The notes: a model not told the origin generated them from the letters alone. 64,000 nt of DNA from Silvibacterium dinghuense (GCF_004123295.1 NZ_SDMK01000004.1:364544-428543), one strand, 5' to 3'. Positions 18,039-28,203 are shown, counted from the stretch's first letter. Program-made: numbers and translations.

Positions 18039-19610
18039 ATGAGCGCGGCGGTCGAGAGCGGAAACCGGCTATGGCTGATTGCGGGAGCGGTGATCCTGGC
18101 GCCATTCATGGAAGTGCTGGACACCTCGATTGCGAACGTGGCGCTGCCCTACATGGCGGGGAGCCTGTCGGCATCCGAAGATGAAGCGATCTGGGTGCTG
18201 ACCTCGTACCTGGTTGCGAATGCCGTGGTGCTGCCGATGAGCGGATGGCTCAGCGGGCGGCTGGGACGCAAGCGGTTCTACCTGCTGTCGGTGGCGATGT
18301 TCACGGCCAGCTCGCTGCTGTGCGGCATGGCGCCGACGCTGGGACTGCTGATTCTCTTCCGCATCATTCAAGGCCTGGGTGGCGGCGGACTGCAGCCGTC
18401 AACGCAGGCCATCCTCGCCGACACGTTTCCGAAGGAGCGGCTGGCCGCGGCCTTCACGCTGTACTCGGTGGTGATCGTGCTGGCTCCCACGCTGGGACCG
18501 GTGCTAGGTGGCTGGCTCAGCGATCACTGGGGCTGGCGATGGATCTTCTTTCTGAATGTGCCCTGCGGCGCTGCGGCGTACCTGCTCAACCGCGCCTTGC
18601 AGCCGGAGGCGAACCTGCCGCATGCAGCACAGGCTCACGCGGAACACTGCGAATCTCAAGCTCGAAATACCGACTGGAGCGGGCTTGCAGGCATTGCCCT
18701 CGGGCTCGGGTGCCTGGAGTTTGTCCTCGATCGCGGCGAGCGGCTCGACTGGTTCGGCTCGCGGGCCATCACGGTAGCGGCCATCGTCTCGGCTGTGGCG
18801 CTGGCGTGGCTCGTGTATCACGAGCTGTTCCGCGCCAAAGCTCCGGTACTGCAACTGCACATGTTAAGGAATCGCAACTTCGCGCTGGCCAACGGGATCG
18901 TCTTCTCGACCTACTTTGCGCGCTACGCGAGCACGGCGCTGTTGCCGGAGTTCACGCACGACATGCTGGGCTACACGGCAACAGACAGCGGGCTGGTGCT
19001 CTCGCCGGGATCGCTCTCGCTGCTGCTCTTTCTGCCGCTGACGACGTGGCTGATGAAGCGCGTGGATGCGCGGGCGCTGATCTTCGGCGGCCTGATGCTG
19101 ACGGGCTACGCCTTCTGGCGGCTGAGCGGGATCGAGCTGGGCATCGACTACGCGACGATCGTGCGGCTGCGCATTCTGGAGAGCGTGGCGGTGGGACTGT
19201 TTCTCACCCCGCTGAGCGTGCTGGCGTTTTCGCGGCTGGCCTCGGGCAAGAACGACGCGGCCGCCTCGCTCTACGGGCTCTCGCGCAATCTCGGCTCGGC
19301 CATCGGCATTTCCGTGGTGAACACCATGCTGGTGCGGCGCGCGCAGGTGCACGCCAGCTATCTCTCGGCGCAGGTGACGGCAACGTCTCTGCCCGCGCTC
19401 GATGCCGTCCAGAGCACGAGTGCTCACCTGACCACGCTCGGTGGAGACGCTCCGGCGCAGGCAGGGATGCGCGCACTGGGCGCGATGTACCACGAGCTGG
19501 GACGCCAGGCGGAAATGCTGTGCTACGTGGACTGCTTCCATCTGCTGATGGGGATTTCGCTGGCAGCAGCACCCTTCGCACTGCTGTTCGCGGTGAAGAA
19601 GAGGGCGTAA
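18039..19610 (+). CDS. DHA2-family (EmrB/QacA-like) MFS drug exporter
   Basis: A 523-residue, probably 14-helix proton antiporter. VLDTSIANVALP in helix 1 and the loop motif GWLSGRLGRKRFYL are typical of the DHA2 family; FRIIQGLGGGGLQP is the helix 4 motif. The family exports toxic organics across the inner membrane, often with an adaptor and outer-membrane channel, neither of which is adjacent here. ATG at 18039 was preferred over a GTG at 18012. The divergent AraC-type gene is its likely regulator. Confidence 0.85.
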   Translation: MSAAVESGNRLWLIAGAVILAPFMEVLDTSIANVALPYMAGSLSASEDEAIWVLTSYLVANAVVLPMSGWLSGRLGRKRFYLLSVAMFTASSLLCGMAPTLGLLILFRIIQGLGGGGLQPSTQAILADTFPKERLAAAFTLYSVVIVLAPTLGPVLGGWLSDHWGWRWIFFLNVPCGAAAYLLNRALQPEANLPHAAQAHAEHCESQARNTDWSGLAGIALGLGCLEFVLDRGERLDWFGSRAITVAAIVSAVALAWLVYHELFRAKAPVLQLHMLRNRNFALANGIVFSTYFARYASTALLPEFTHDMLGYTATDSGLVLSPGSLSLLLFLPLTTWLMKRVDARALIFGGLMLTGYAFWRLSGIELGIDYATIVRLRILESVAVGLFLTPLSVLAFSRLASGKNDAAASLYGLSRNLGSAIGISVVNTMLVRRAQVHASYLSAQVTATSLPALDAVQSTSAHLTTLGGDAPAQAGMRALGAMYHELGRQAEMLCYVDCFHLLMGISLAAAPFALLFAVKKRA

Positions 19611-19698
19611 TGCGGTGGAGGAACCTGCGGTTTCTGCCTGTAAGCCGGCGATACCGCAGGTTTCTCCGCTCCCTTCAAGGGCGCGCAGTGGATTTTCT

Positions 19699-21468
19699 TT
19701 AGAAGTGAGTCTGGAAGGGGTGGACCCGGAAATGCCGGGCCGATGGATTCCCGTAAGCATTGCCGGAGTGTCGAGTCTGGTTCTTGCAGTTGTCCGTTAC
19801 GTCGGTCAACACGTTGGATGCCGCCGTCAACGTTACGTCGTAGCAGCCGCCCGGATAGGCGTTCGTGCGATAGGTTTGCGAGGAGCTCGAGCTGTCGGTG
19901 TAGTTACCGTCCGCATCTTCGAGCTGGTCGTCGACGGATTTGGTTTCCTCGTAGGTCTTGACCTCCTGGGAACCGTTGGTCTTGGCGGTAAATTTGTAGA
20001 CTTGATCCACGCTTACGTTCTCATACAGGCCTCCGCCCGAGGGCTCGCCGTAGGCAAAGTCGACGGTGATCGGATAAGCGAAGTGCTGCTCGCTGGTGGA
20101 CACGTTGCGACCCGAGGCCGTGGTCACCACCGAGTCCAGCGTGGCGTTCTGCACGGCGTTCTGAATGTCGGGCAGGTAGGTTGCCGGGTCCACGTCGAAG
20201 GTCTGGGTGTTGGTAAAGCCGATGCTCTGCTGCAAGGTGGTTTCAACGCGGCCATGCGAGGTATTCACGTAGCCCCGGATGACATAAGAGCGCGAGGACT
20301 CATCGCCGATCGTGCCCGTGTACGCGCCGGTGGACGCGTTATAAGCGAGGTTCTGGGTTACCGTGGGGGAGGGTTCGGTCAGGGTATTTTCCAGCACGCC
20401 ACCGGTCACTTTCCTGCTTCCATGATCCTCGTACACCAGCAGGTTGGCCGTGGCCAGGAAATAGGAGTCGGCGTTGTAGACGCTCACCGCAACGGTATGC
20501 GTGCTGCCGTTGCCGAGCAGGCCGGCAAAGGGCGTCAGGTTCACGCGGAAGGGCTTGAAGTTATGCGTCTGGTTGCCGGCAATCGGCATCCACAGGTTGG
20601 GATCGATGCCGCCGGTGTTCAGGAAGGGGTACACGGGGGCAGCACCGGCCGGGCTGCCGTCGATCCAGACCTCGACCTCGCGGAAGGCTGTACCGCCATC
20701 GCTGAGCAACGCGGACTCATCCGCGTCCGGCACATTGAAGTAGTAAAACTCGTCATCGCTCTGCGGCTGGGCAATCACGTCGAGATAGACGCTTTCGACA
20801 TTCTCGGGCAGGCTAAGCGTCTGCGAGATGGTGTCCGAGGTCGTGTTCAGCGTGCCGGCCGTACCGCCGGAGCCGGTTACCGCAACCACCAGATCGGGAA
20901 CGGCCGGAGCGGGATTGACAGGATTGGCCGGGTAGAACTCGAGAGCCGCGTTGGCATAAATCAGGCCATCGTAGTCGGTGCCATTGTATTCGCCGACATA
21001 GTTGCCCAGCACTGCCGTGCCTGCCTGTTCGGACTTGAAGATAGAGGAGAGATCGGTCACGTCCCGCTCCACATGCCAGTCGGGGCTATAGTCGCTCGAG
21101 GGCTCGGAGGTCGTGCCGTAATAGATATTCGTACCGCCGAGGTAAAACGCACCGGTGCGGTCGAACTGCGTGCCTGCGGTGACGGTGAAGTCGGCAGTAA
21201 ACACTACCTTGGCCCAGGGACCGGGGCAATCGGCCGGAGGCGCATAAGTAAAGCTGTGGTTGTCGTAGTTATCGAACTCCATGTTCGTGAACAACTGCAC
21301 GGTGCAGGGCTTGGTCGTGGGCCGCGGCACTAGCGGCTCCGCTGTGGCCGGGCTGGATGAACCAACCTCTGGCGTGGTGGGTGCGAGCACGACCTGGGCA
21401 ATGGCGAAAGAGGTGGGAGGAAGGGTCAGAACTGCAAGCGTAAGCAGACGGAAAAAGGTCGAGGCCAT
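19699..21468 (-). CDS. Secreted peptide-N-glycosidase A (PNGase A)-like protein
   Basis: A 589-residue protein with a Sec signal peptide (cleavage near AIAQ). Its N-terminal core matches the plant/fungal PNGase A amidase pattern: CTVQLFTN, a PGPWAKVV segment, then QFDRTGAFYLGGTNIYYGTT, which resembles the family's conserved QFDR...LGG...TS block. PNGase A releases N-glycans from the asparagine of glycopeptides. The C-terminal half is beta-rich and resembles the family's second jelly-roll. Many acidobacteria carry such genes, perhaps to deglycosylate plant or fungal protein. It stands alone here; activity is inferred from the family. Confidence 0.7.
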   Translation of the reverse strand: MASTFFRLLTLAVLTLPPTSFAIAQVVLAPTTPEVGSSSPATAEPLVPRPTTKPCTVQLFTNMEFDNYDNHSFTYAPPADCPGPWAKVVFTADFTVTAGTQFDRTGAFYLGGTNIYYGTTSEPSSDYSPDWHVERDVTDLSSIFKSEQAGTAVLGNYVGEYNGTDYDGLIYANAALEFYPANPVNPAPAVPDLVVAVTGSGGTAGTLNTTSDTISQTLSLPENVESVYLDVIAQPQSDDEFYYFNVPDADESALLSDGGTAFREVEVWIDGSPAGAAPVYPFLNTGGIDPNLWMPIAGNQTHNFKPFRVNLTPFAGLLGNGSTHTVAVSVYNADSYFLATANLLVYEDHGSRKVTGGVLENTLTEPSPTVTQNLAYNASTGAYTGTIGDESSRSYVIRGYVNTSHGRVETTLQQSIGFTNTQTFDVDPATYLPDIQNAVQNATLDSVVTTASGRNVSTSEQHFAYPITVDFAYGEPSGGGLYENVSVDQVYKFTAKTNGSQEVKTYEETKSVDDQLEDADGNYTDSSSSSQTYRTNAYPGGCYDVTLTAASNVLTDVTDNCKNQTRHSGNAYGNPSARHFRVHPFQTHF

Positions 21469-21744
21469 AGGATCGCCCTCTCATTGAGATGTCGATGCGT
21501 GAGCAACCATAGCATGGCAACGACAGGATCGAGATGGCAATATGAGATGGATTCTCGATCCCGGCAGACGCGCTCCGCACTACGGATCGGCATGAGGCGA
21601 GGCCAGATCGCCAAAGCCGTCCAGCAACTGCTTCTCTCACCCTTGCTCCTCACGAAACAAATCGGACAGATACACTGCTAGCGGTAGAAGGGTGCTCCGA
21701 CCGCATTCGTCGGGGTACGCTCTACAAGGGTGAGGAGAAGACCG

Positions 21745-22542
21745 ATGAATCGACGCATGCTGCTGAAGGTGCTCGGCCTGACGGCCGGGGTGACGGTGAC
21801 GGGAAACAAGCTGGGCACCCGGTGGGGTGTGGCCGAGGCGGAGGTTTCAGGGCAGGCATCCGCACAGACGGCGGCAACTCCAGCGGCGGCGGGGCCGTAC
21901 AAACTGCCTCCGCTGCCGTATGCGTATGACGCACTCGAGCCGTACATCGACGCCGAAACCATGCACCTGCACCACGACAAGCATCACGCGAGCTACGTGG
22001 AGAAGCTGAATGCCGCAGTCGCCGGTCATCCCGATGTGGCGGCGAAGCCGGTGGACGAGCTGATGAAGAATCTCGACGCGGTGCCGGAGGAGATTCGCAC
22101 GGCGGTGCGCAACCAGGGCGGCGGGCACTGGAATCACTCGTTCTTCTGGCAGATTCTTTCGACCAAAGGCGGCTCGGCGCCGACCGGCGTGCTGGCGCAG
22201 GACATCACCGCGCAGCTTGGCGGCTTCCAGGGCTTTCACGACCAGTTTGCGAAGGCCGCCGCGAGTGTCTTCGGCAGCGGATGGGCATGGCTGACGCTGG
22301 ACAAGTCGGCCAAGCTGCACGTGGAGACCACAGCGAACCAGGATTGCCCCCTGACCCAGGGACGGACGCCGGTGGTGGGCATCGACGTGTGGGAGCACGC
22401 CTATTACCTGAAGTACCAGAACCGCCGCCCGGAGTATGTGGCCGCCTTTTTCAACGCGGTGAACTGGGAGCGGGTGAGCGAAATCTACGTGGGACAGAAA
22501 GCCGCGTGCAATCCCGATGCGCCGTGCAAAGTGACGCTATAA
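21745..22542 (+). CDS. sod: Exported Fe/Mn superoxide dismutase with Tat signal
   Basis: A 265-residue protein of the Fe/Mn SOD family preceded by a twin-arginine signal ([11 protein letters not shown]) and an Ala/Pro-rich linker. The mature part begins with the family sequence [15 protein letters not shown]. The metal ligands are visible in order: His in MHLHHDKHH, His in [11 protein letters not shown], and Asp/His in [11 protein letters not shown]. It dismutates superoxide, here probably in the periplasm or at the surface. ATG at 21745 has GGTGAGGAGA just upstream; a GTG 15 nt earlier overlaps that site. Whether Fe or Mn is bound cannot be told from the sequence. Confidence 0.9.
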   Translation: MNRRMLLKVLGLTAGVTVTGNKLGTRWGVAEAEVSGQASAQTAATPAAAGPYKLPPLPYAYDALEPYIDAETMHLHHDKHHASYVEKLNAAVAGHPDVAAKPVDELMKNLDAVPEEIRTAVRNQGGGHWNHSFFWQILSTKGGSAPTGVLAQDITAQLGGFQGFHDQFAKAAASVFGSGWAWLTLDKSAKLHVETTANQDCPLTQGRTPVVGIDVWEHAYYLKYQNRRPEYVAAFFNAVNWERVSEIYVGQKAACNPDAPCKVTL

Positions 22543-22544
22543 CT

Positions 22545-22735
22545 GCTGCGCGCAGAGCGGGACTGGCCGTCCAGGCCCTTCGCTTCGCGTGGCGCTCCCG
22601 CTGGTCGCGGCACTGGCCGTGCGGGCCTTTAGCCTTCGGCCTCCGCTCCCGCTGGTCGCGAACTGGAGCTTTGCAGAGGGGGACAAATCGCAGGTCCCTC
22701 CACTGCGCTACGCTTCGGTCGGGATGACAATTTTT
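22545..22735. repeat. Two 50-bp CCTTCGG units followed by a GGTCCCTCCACTGCGCT repeat
   Basis: Units begin at about 22,582 and 22,632 (50-bp period). They are followed at 22,690-22,735 by CAGGTCCCTCCACTGCGC...CGGTCGGGATGACAA, another repeat family seen six or more times in the window. Confidence 0.7.
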
Positions 22736-22760
22736 CTGCTCTGCAGGGCCGCTTCTTTTC

Positions 22761-22804
22761 AAAAAAAGAAGCGGCCCGTTTCGCTGGTTGGCGAAACGGG
22801 CCGT
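22761..22804 (-). terminator. Rho-independent terminator of receptor 2
   Basis: A 13-bp perfect stem (CGGCCCGTTTCGC, 22772-22784, with GCGAAACGGGCCG, 22791-22803) with a 6-nt loop. On the minus strand it is followed by CTTCTTTTTTT. It lies 21 nt after the receptor stop codon. Confidence 0.9.
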
Positions 22805-22824
22805 CTAGCAAAGACGAGCTTGGT

Positions 22825-25800
22825 TTAGAAGTTGATACGGCCGGTGACCTGCAGGTTACGCGGGCCGTAGTCGACGGCAGTGGGGATACCGAAGCCGGTG
22901 GAACCGGTGGAGTCGCCGGGCTCGGTATCGGGCAACGCCATTCGGTGACGGTTGAAGGCATCGATGGCCTCAGCCTTGAAGACGAAGATGACCTTCTCGG
23001 TGATGTTGAAGTTCTTCAGCAGGCTGAAGTCTTCCGACTTGAACATCGGACCGGTGATGGCCTCGGTCACCCGCGGAATGCCGCTACCGAAGACGAAGGG
23101 ATCATAGGAGCAGCCTGTGGCGCAGTCCGCAGAGACCTTACGCAGCCACTGGTTGTCGCAGCCTTTGCAATTATTTGCCGAATAGCCCTCACGATTCATG
23201 TCGACAAAGGCCGCATCGGACATGGAGACGCCGGGGTCCGTCGCGCTGTTCTGCTGGGCCGGACGATAGGCAGGTTTGAACCAGGACTGCCCGTTGAAGT
23301 AGCTGGGCTTGTTCTTGTTCTTCTTGTAGGCCGCGCTGGCGAAATCGTTGCTGGCTGCGGCCGGTCCGCGGGTGAAGCGGAAGCAGTTCTGGTAGTACGG
23401 GACGCCGGTGGCACAGCCGAAGTCGATCGGCTGGCCGGTCTGGTAACGCTGGATGCCGCCGACTTCCCATCCGCCAATCACGTAGTCCAGCAGCTTGTTG
23501 TGATTGAGGAACTGGCGACCTTTGCCGAAGGGCAGCTGATAGAGATAGCTGATGGAGAGCTGCTGCGGCGTGTTCTGCAAACTGACCGCCTTCTCCAGCT
23601 TCAGGTCGCCGGAATTCTGCGACTGCGAGCGATAGCCGTCGTAATCCCAGGCGATGGCCGAGTCTGCATTGTTCTCGTTCTTCGACCATGTATAGGAGAG
23701 CTGCAGGTTGATGCCGTTGCGGAAGCGGCGGTTGAGCGAGGCAACCATGGCTTGATACGAGGAGTGGCCCAGGTTCTCGAGGCAGCAGTCGTCGGCAATA
23801 TAGTCGTACTGCGGATAGGGGCGCAGCGCCTGGCCAAGGTAGCCGAGGAAGGTCGAGTACGGCGAGTTGTAGGTAGTGCCGTTCACCGTGGTGGACCCAC
23901 CGCTGGTGGTGATTTGATTGCTCTGGTTGTTGAGGTGATCACCGAGGGCAAAGTACTTCGGCGAGATGTTGTTGGCGTTGCTCAGGTAGCCGGAGCGGAG
24001 ATTCTGACCGGTCTGGCCCATGTAACCGAGGGTGAAGATGAGGTCGGTGGCCAGCTCCTGTTGCAGTTGGAGGCTCCAGGTGCTGGTCATGCCTGGGCGG
24101 CCGAACTGCGGCTTGATGACCTCGCCGGCGACGGCCAGCGGATCGTTGGGACCGCCATCAAGCTGCGTGGGGCTGGTGTTGGGCGTGAAGTTGGCAGCCG
24201 CATAGCCACTGTAGCCCGAATCGAGCTGGAAGGCCGGCGTGTAGTTGGCCGCCGTCGCCGGGTTGCCGGCAGTGGCGATAGAGGTGGCATAGCGGGTCAC
24301 CGTGTAGCCCTCGGCCATGGCCGAACCGAAGTCACCGTAGAGCAGTGGAGCATAGATGATGCCGCCGCCGCCGCGAATCACGGTCTTGCCGTCGGTGTTG
24401 GGCAGCACATAGGCAAAGCCCACGCGGGGAGCGATGTCCTTGTACCAGGTGTCGGCCCATGCAGTATTGCAGTTGCAGTTGCGGCCAAACTCGAGCGCGC
24501 CCGGCAGCCCGCCGGCCTCGGAGTCGGGAGCGGTGAAGTTGAAGTTGGAGGTATAGTTGTCGGCTTCCTTGCGCGGCGTGTCGATGTCATAGCGCAGGCC
24601 GAGGTTCAGGGTCAGGTTCGAGCTGACCTTGAAGTCGTCCTGCACGAAGCCGGCGAGGTAGTGCGAGTTCCAGCGCGAAGCGTGGTTGTAGACCGTCTGA
24701 TAGGACCAGTCCACGTCACCGAGCAGGAAGCTGGCGAAGGAGTTGCCGCTCACTTCGCTGGGGCTGGTGGAGGCGGTCTGCGTGTAGGTCGTCTCGTAGC
24801 GCATGAAGTTCAGCTGCGGAATGCTCTTGAGGATGGTCGAGTACTGCTGATGGCGGTAATCGAAGCCGAACTTGAAGCTGTGGCGGCCCTTCTGCCAGCT
24901 CACACTGTCGTTGAAGCGGAGGCCGTTGTCGATATTGTCGCCGTTGTTGGTGATGCCCCAGGTGGAGTACCCATCCCAGCCGTCGAAGTAGACGAAGGGG
25001 AAGGCTGTCGAGTAAAAGTTGGGCGCACCGTCATCCGTCAGCGTGTTGCCCGCGCCGAGCTGGGGCGCATAGTTGATGCTGTTGGTGCGGTTGTAGCCGA
25101 TGGCCAGGCTGTTGAGCAGCGACGGCGTAAAGGCGTGATCCCAGCCCAGGCGGATGTAGTGGGTCTCGAAGTCCTGCAGGTAGCCGGAGTTCTGGTAGGG
25201 CAGCGGCATATTCGGCGCGCCGTTGATGCGCCAGTTGTCGCGCGAGCTGTAGGAGCCGAAGACCTTGTTCTTCTCGTTCACCGCTTCGTCAATGCGGATG
25301 CTGTAGGTGGTGTTCTGGATGGGGTTGGTGTAGTTGGCCGCGTAGTTGCCAGTGCCGCCCTGCGGAGTAGTGGACTCATAGGGACGGTTCGGCTCAGGTA
25401 ACGTGGACATCATTTTCTGGGCGACGGAACTGAAGCGGCTGGAAGGGATGATGTTGCCGGCAAAGGCCTGACGACAGGGTGTCGCACTTGGAACCCCATA
25501 GGTACCGGTTGTAGCAGTAGCAGGATCGAAGATCTGGTTCTGAATCACGGTATCGCCATTACAGGGATTGACACCGCTGGTCTCTGCACCCAGAAGCGCA
25601 GAGAAGTCGCCGGTGCGCTCGGCCTGAGTCGGCACGGTCGAGACGGCAACGCCGCCCTGCTTGAGGCGGTACTGCTCCCAGGCGAAGAAGAAGAAGGTCT
25701 TGTCCTTGCCGTTGTAAAGATCGCGCTTGGGATGGAACGGGTTCAGAATGCGGACCGGGCCGCCGATGGTGCCGCCGAAGTCGAACTTGCTGTCGGCTGG

Positions 25801-26706
25801 ACGGTCATAGGCGCAACCGGCATCCACGCCGCCGCAGAGGGTCTGCTTGTAGCCGTTGTTGAACCAGTTGTTCGCGTCGAGAGCGCCGTTCTTGATGATG
25901 GTGAAGGCCGTACCGTGAAGGCTATTGGAGCCGGACTTGGTGGCGAAGCTCTCGATACCGATGGTGCTGCGGCCGAACTCGGCCTTGGGGATCGAGGTGG
26001 TGACCTTGAACTCCTGCAGGGCTTCGATGGAGGGCGAGGTCTCGTCGAAGGACGAGCCGTTTTCGCTGCGTTCGATCGAGGCGCCGTCGAGCAGCGTCTC
26101 CGCGCCGTAGGCCTGGCCGCCGGCCACGCGCATGTACCAGACGCCGTTGGCGGTATTGCCATCCGTGCCGGTACCCACGCCGGTGACGCCGGGAACGAGG
26201 AAGGCAAAGGCTTCCGGCGAGCGCAGACCGCCGACGCCGGCAGCCACCGCTAGCGGGAGATCGGTGATCTGCTGCTGGGAGATGGTGCCGCTGATGTCCG
26301 AGGTCTCGGTTTCGATGGTCGGCGCGCTGGCGTCGACGGTCACCGTCTCATTGGCGCCGCCGGGGTTCAGCGTGACATTGAGCGTGGCCGAGGCGTTGAT
26401 GGTGATGACCACGCCCTCGTCCTTCGCAGTGGCAAAGCCGGGCGAGGAAACCGTGACGTTATACCGTCCGATGGGCAGGGCGGGAATGTGATAGGTACCC
26501 GCGCTGGTGGAGACAGTGCTGCTGGAGACGCCGGTATCGGCGCCGGTGGCGACAACCTTGGCGCCGGGGATCACGGCGCCAGAGGAGTCCTTGATGAGAC
26601 CGGAAAGGTCACCCTGCGTGGACTGGGCCCATGCGGTAGAGGCCAGAGCACAGGCGGCCACCAGCAGGACCAGCAGAGAGCAGAATCGTTGCGTAAAGAG
26701 CTTCAT
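22825..26706 (-). CDS. Oar-like TonB-dependent outer-membrane receptor 2
   Basis: A 1293-residue outer-membrane receptor: signal peptide (LLVLLVAACALASTAWAQ), carboxypeptidase-regulatory domain (GDLSGLIKDSSGAVIPGAKV...), plug, and a large beta-barrel ending in VTGRINF. The start follows GAGGAGGAAG at good spacing; the frame continues 20 codons further but without a ribosome-binding site. A candidate promoter lies at 26837-26865 and a strong terminator follows, so it is probably monocistronic. The ligand is unknown; no SusD, TonB or ExbBD gene is nearby. Confidence 0.88.
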   Translation of the reverse strand: MKLFTQRFCSLLVLLVAACALASTAWAQSTQGDLSGLIKDSSGAVIPGAKVVATGADTGVSSSTVSTSAGTYHIPALPIGRYNVTVSSPGFATAKDEGVVITINASATLNVTLNPGGANETVTVDASAPTIETETSDISGTISQQQITDLPLAVAAGVGGLRSPEAFAFLVPGVTGVGTGTDGNTANGVWYMRVAGGQAYGAETLLDGASIERSENGSSFDETSPSIEALQEFKVTTSIPKAEFGRSTIGIESFATKSGSNSLHGTAFTIIKNGALDANNWFNNGYKQTLCGGVDAGCAYDRPADSKFDFGGTIGGPVRILNPFHPKRDLYNGKDKTFFFFAWEQYRLKQGGVAVSTVPTQAERTGDFSALLGAETSGVNPCNGDTVIQNQIFDPATATTGTYGVPSATPCRQAFAGNIIPSSRFSSVAQKMMSTLPEPNRPYESTTPQGGTGNYAANYTNPIQNTTYSIRIDEAVNEKNKVFGSYSSRDNWRINGAPNMPLPYQNSGYLQDFETHYIRLGWDHAFTPSLLNSLAIGYNRTNSINYAPQLGAGNTLTDDGAPNFYSTAFPFVYFDGWDGYSTWGITNNGDNIDNGLRFNDSVSWQKGRHSFKFGFDYRHQQYSTILKSIPQLNFMRYETTYTQTASTSPSEVSGNSFASFLLGDVDWSYQTVYNHASRWNSHYLAGFVQDDFKVSSNLTLNLGLRYDIDTPRKEADNYTSNFNFTAPDSEAGGLPGALEFGRNCNCNTAWADTWYKDIAPRVGFAYVLPNTDGKTVIRGGGGIIYAPLLYGDFGSAMAEGYTVTRYATSIATAGNPATAANYTPAFQLDSGYSGYAAANFTPNTSPTQLDGGPNDPLAVAGEVIKPQFGRPGMTSTWSLQLQQELATDLIFTLGYMGQTGQNLRSGYLSNANNISPKYFALGDHLNNQSNQITTSGGSTTVNGTTYNSPYSTFLGYLGQALRPYPQYDYIADDCCLENLGHSSYQAMVASLNRRFRNGINLQLSYTWSKNENNADSAIAWDYDGYRSQSQNSGDLKLEKAVSLQNTPQQLSISYLYQLPFGKGRQFLNHNKLLDYVIGGWEVGGIQRYQTGQPIDFGCATGVPYYQNCFRFTRGPAAASNDFASAAYKKNKNKPSYFNGQSWFKPAYRPAQQNSATDPGVSMSDAAFVDMNREGYSANNCKGCDNQWLRKVSADCATGCSYDPFVFGSGIPRVTEAITGPMFKSEDFSLLKNFNITEKVIFVFKAEAIDAFNRHRMALPDTEPGDSTGSTGFGIPTAVDYGPRNLQVTGRINF

Positions 26707-26836
26707 GCGAAGCTTCCTCCTCAAAAAAAGGTGTTGCATGCCTTGGGTAGTCTTGGGGGCTGCCACTCAGGCGGGGACATCGGTAATCGTTTTCCCATCT
26801 ATCACGGGAAAATCGTCTTCAAGGGAGCGAAAAGCA

Positions 26837-26865
26837 AGGTAAGGGAGGGGAACGATCGCTGTCAA
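26837..26865 (-). promoter_or_regulatory. Candidate sigma70-type promoter for receptor 2
   Basis: On the minus strand a perfect -35 TTGACA is followed after 17 nt by a weak -10, TTACCT. The surrounding 26,860-26,935 is locally AT-rich in an otherwise GC-rich sequence. The 516-bp gap 26,707-27,222 holds no gene that I can support. Confidence 0.35.
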
Positions 26866-27222
26866 TAGCTGTTTTTATTTCGTCTTCCGCAGCAAAAAAT
26901 ACAAAATCGTAGACAATAGAAATAGCAGGTGTTTCAGCGTGCTCCACGCCCGATTTCCGCTGCTTTTTGTCCGGCTTTCCCATGCTTTCGCTTGCCCTGT
27001 CGCGGGCAAATTTCCCGGACTCGGTAAATCGTTTTCTTTAAGGCAAATGGCAGCGCTTTCATTCTGGCTTTGATTTTTCCCGGAAATCCCTTTCCGGCTG
27101 GACTTGCCTCCTTCCTGCCTGCGAGGATGATGCCGCGGCTGCTACCAGTGCACGCCTGGCTCCCGGCCATAGTGCCGCGAGCCAGGAATGGCCTCCGATC
27201 GATGCAACGGGACAGGAAATGG

Positions 27223-28203
27223 ATGATGGCATGGAAGCGGGCCTGCCGGTATCTGCTTTTGATTCCGCTCACCGCCTTTCCCGGTGCCGCGGCCGCGCGG
27301 CAGAATGCCACCATGGCCTCGCTGCCCCATCCGGCTCTTTCGCCGGATGAGGCAGCGCCCTCGGCCCAGCTGCCTGCCGCCGAGGCCGGGCTGCGCGTCG
27401 AACTGGGCAAAGCGCCGGACTCGCCGGAGCTGCTCTATCGGCTGGCGCAGGTACTGCGCGAAGAACAGAAGCCGCGCGAGTCGCTCACCGTCTATACCCA
27501 GGCGGCGCAGCGGCAGAAGCCAACCGCCGAACAGCTGCGCTCGGTGGCGCTCGACTATGTGCAGCTGGGCGATTATGACGATGCGGTGCACTGGTTGAAG
27601 ATCGCGCTGGGGATCGAGCCGCACAATGTCGCGGTGCTCTACAGCCTGGGACGATGCCTCTATACGCAGAACCATTTCGAAGAAGCAGCGGCCGCCTTCC
27701 TTGCCGTGCTCAAGCTGGAACCAGCGCACCGCAAGGCAGAAGAGAACCTCGGGTTGACCTGGTATGCCCTGCATCGGCTGCCCGAGGCCGAAGCGGCGAT
27801 GCGCACAGCAGTCAAGCTGGCTGGGGATGCGGCCGCATCCAGTCCCGCGGATAGCTCAGCCCCGGACCGAGCGGCTTCGGATCCATGGCCATACCTGAAT
27901 CTGGGCAGCTTTCTCATCGACCAGCAGCGCTATGGCGAGGCGATGCCGTTTCTGCAAAAGGCAATCACCATCGCGCCGCAGATGGCCGCCCCGCACGAAA
28001 AGCTGGGAGAGGCATGGATCGGCGCGGGGAAACGGGCCGAGGGGACGAAAGAGCTGGAAATGGCGCAGACGCTGGACCCGAAGAATCCGCAGATCCACTT
28101 CGAACTGGGCCGGGCCTACTGGAGCGCAGGCGAAAAAGAAAAGGCACGGGCGGAGTTCGCACAGAGCCAGTCGCTCTACGGCACGCACAGCAAGACAGAC
28201 TAG
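27223..28203 (+). CDS. Exported TPR-repeat protein
   Basis: A protein of about 326 residues with a signal peptide (ACRYLLLIPLTAFPGAAAA) and at least five tetratricopeptide repeats across the rest; for example VLYSLGRCLYTQNHFEEAAA with the usual small/aromatic spacing, and a Ser/Ala/Asp-rich linker near the middle. TPR arrays mediate protein-protein contacts; there is no catalytic domain. The start is uncertain: the frame is open to 27070, but ATG at 27223 follows ACAGGAAATGG and leads straight into the signal peptide. The partner is unknown. Confidence 0.7.
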   Translation: MMAWKRACRYLLLIPLTAFPGAAAARQNATMASLPHPALSPDEAAPSAQLPAAEAGLRVELGKAPDSPELLYRLAQVLREEQKPRESLTVYTQAAQRQKPTAEQLRSVALDYVQLGDYDDAVHWLKIALGIEPHNVAVLYSLGRCLYTQNHFEEAAAAFLAVLKLEPAHRKAEENLGLTWYALHRLPEAEAAMRTAVKLAGDAAASSPADSSAPDRAASDPWPYLNLGSFLIDQQRYGEAMPFLQKAITIAPQMAAPHEKLGEAWIGAGKRAEGTKELEMAQTLDPKNPQIHFELGRAYWSAGEKEKARAEFAQSQSLYGTHSKTD

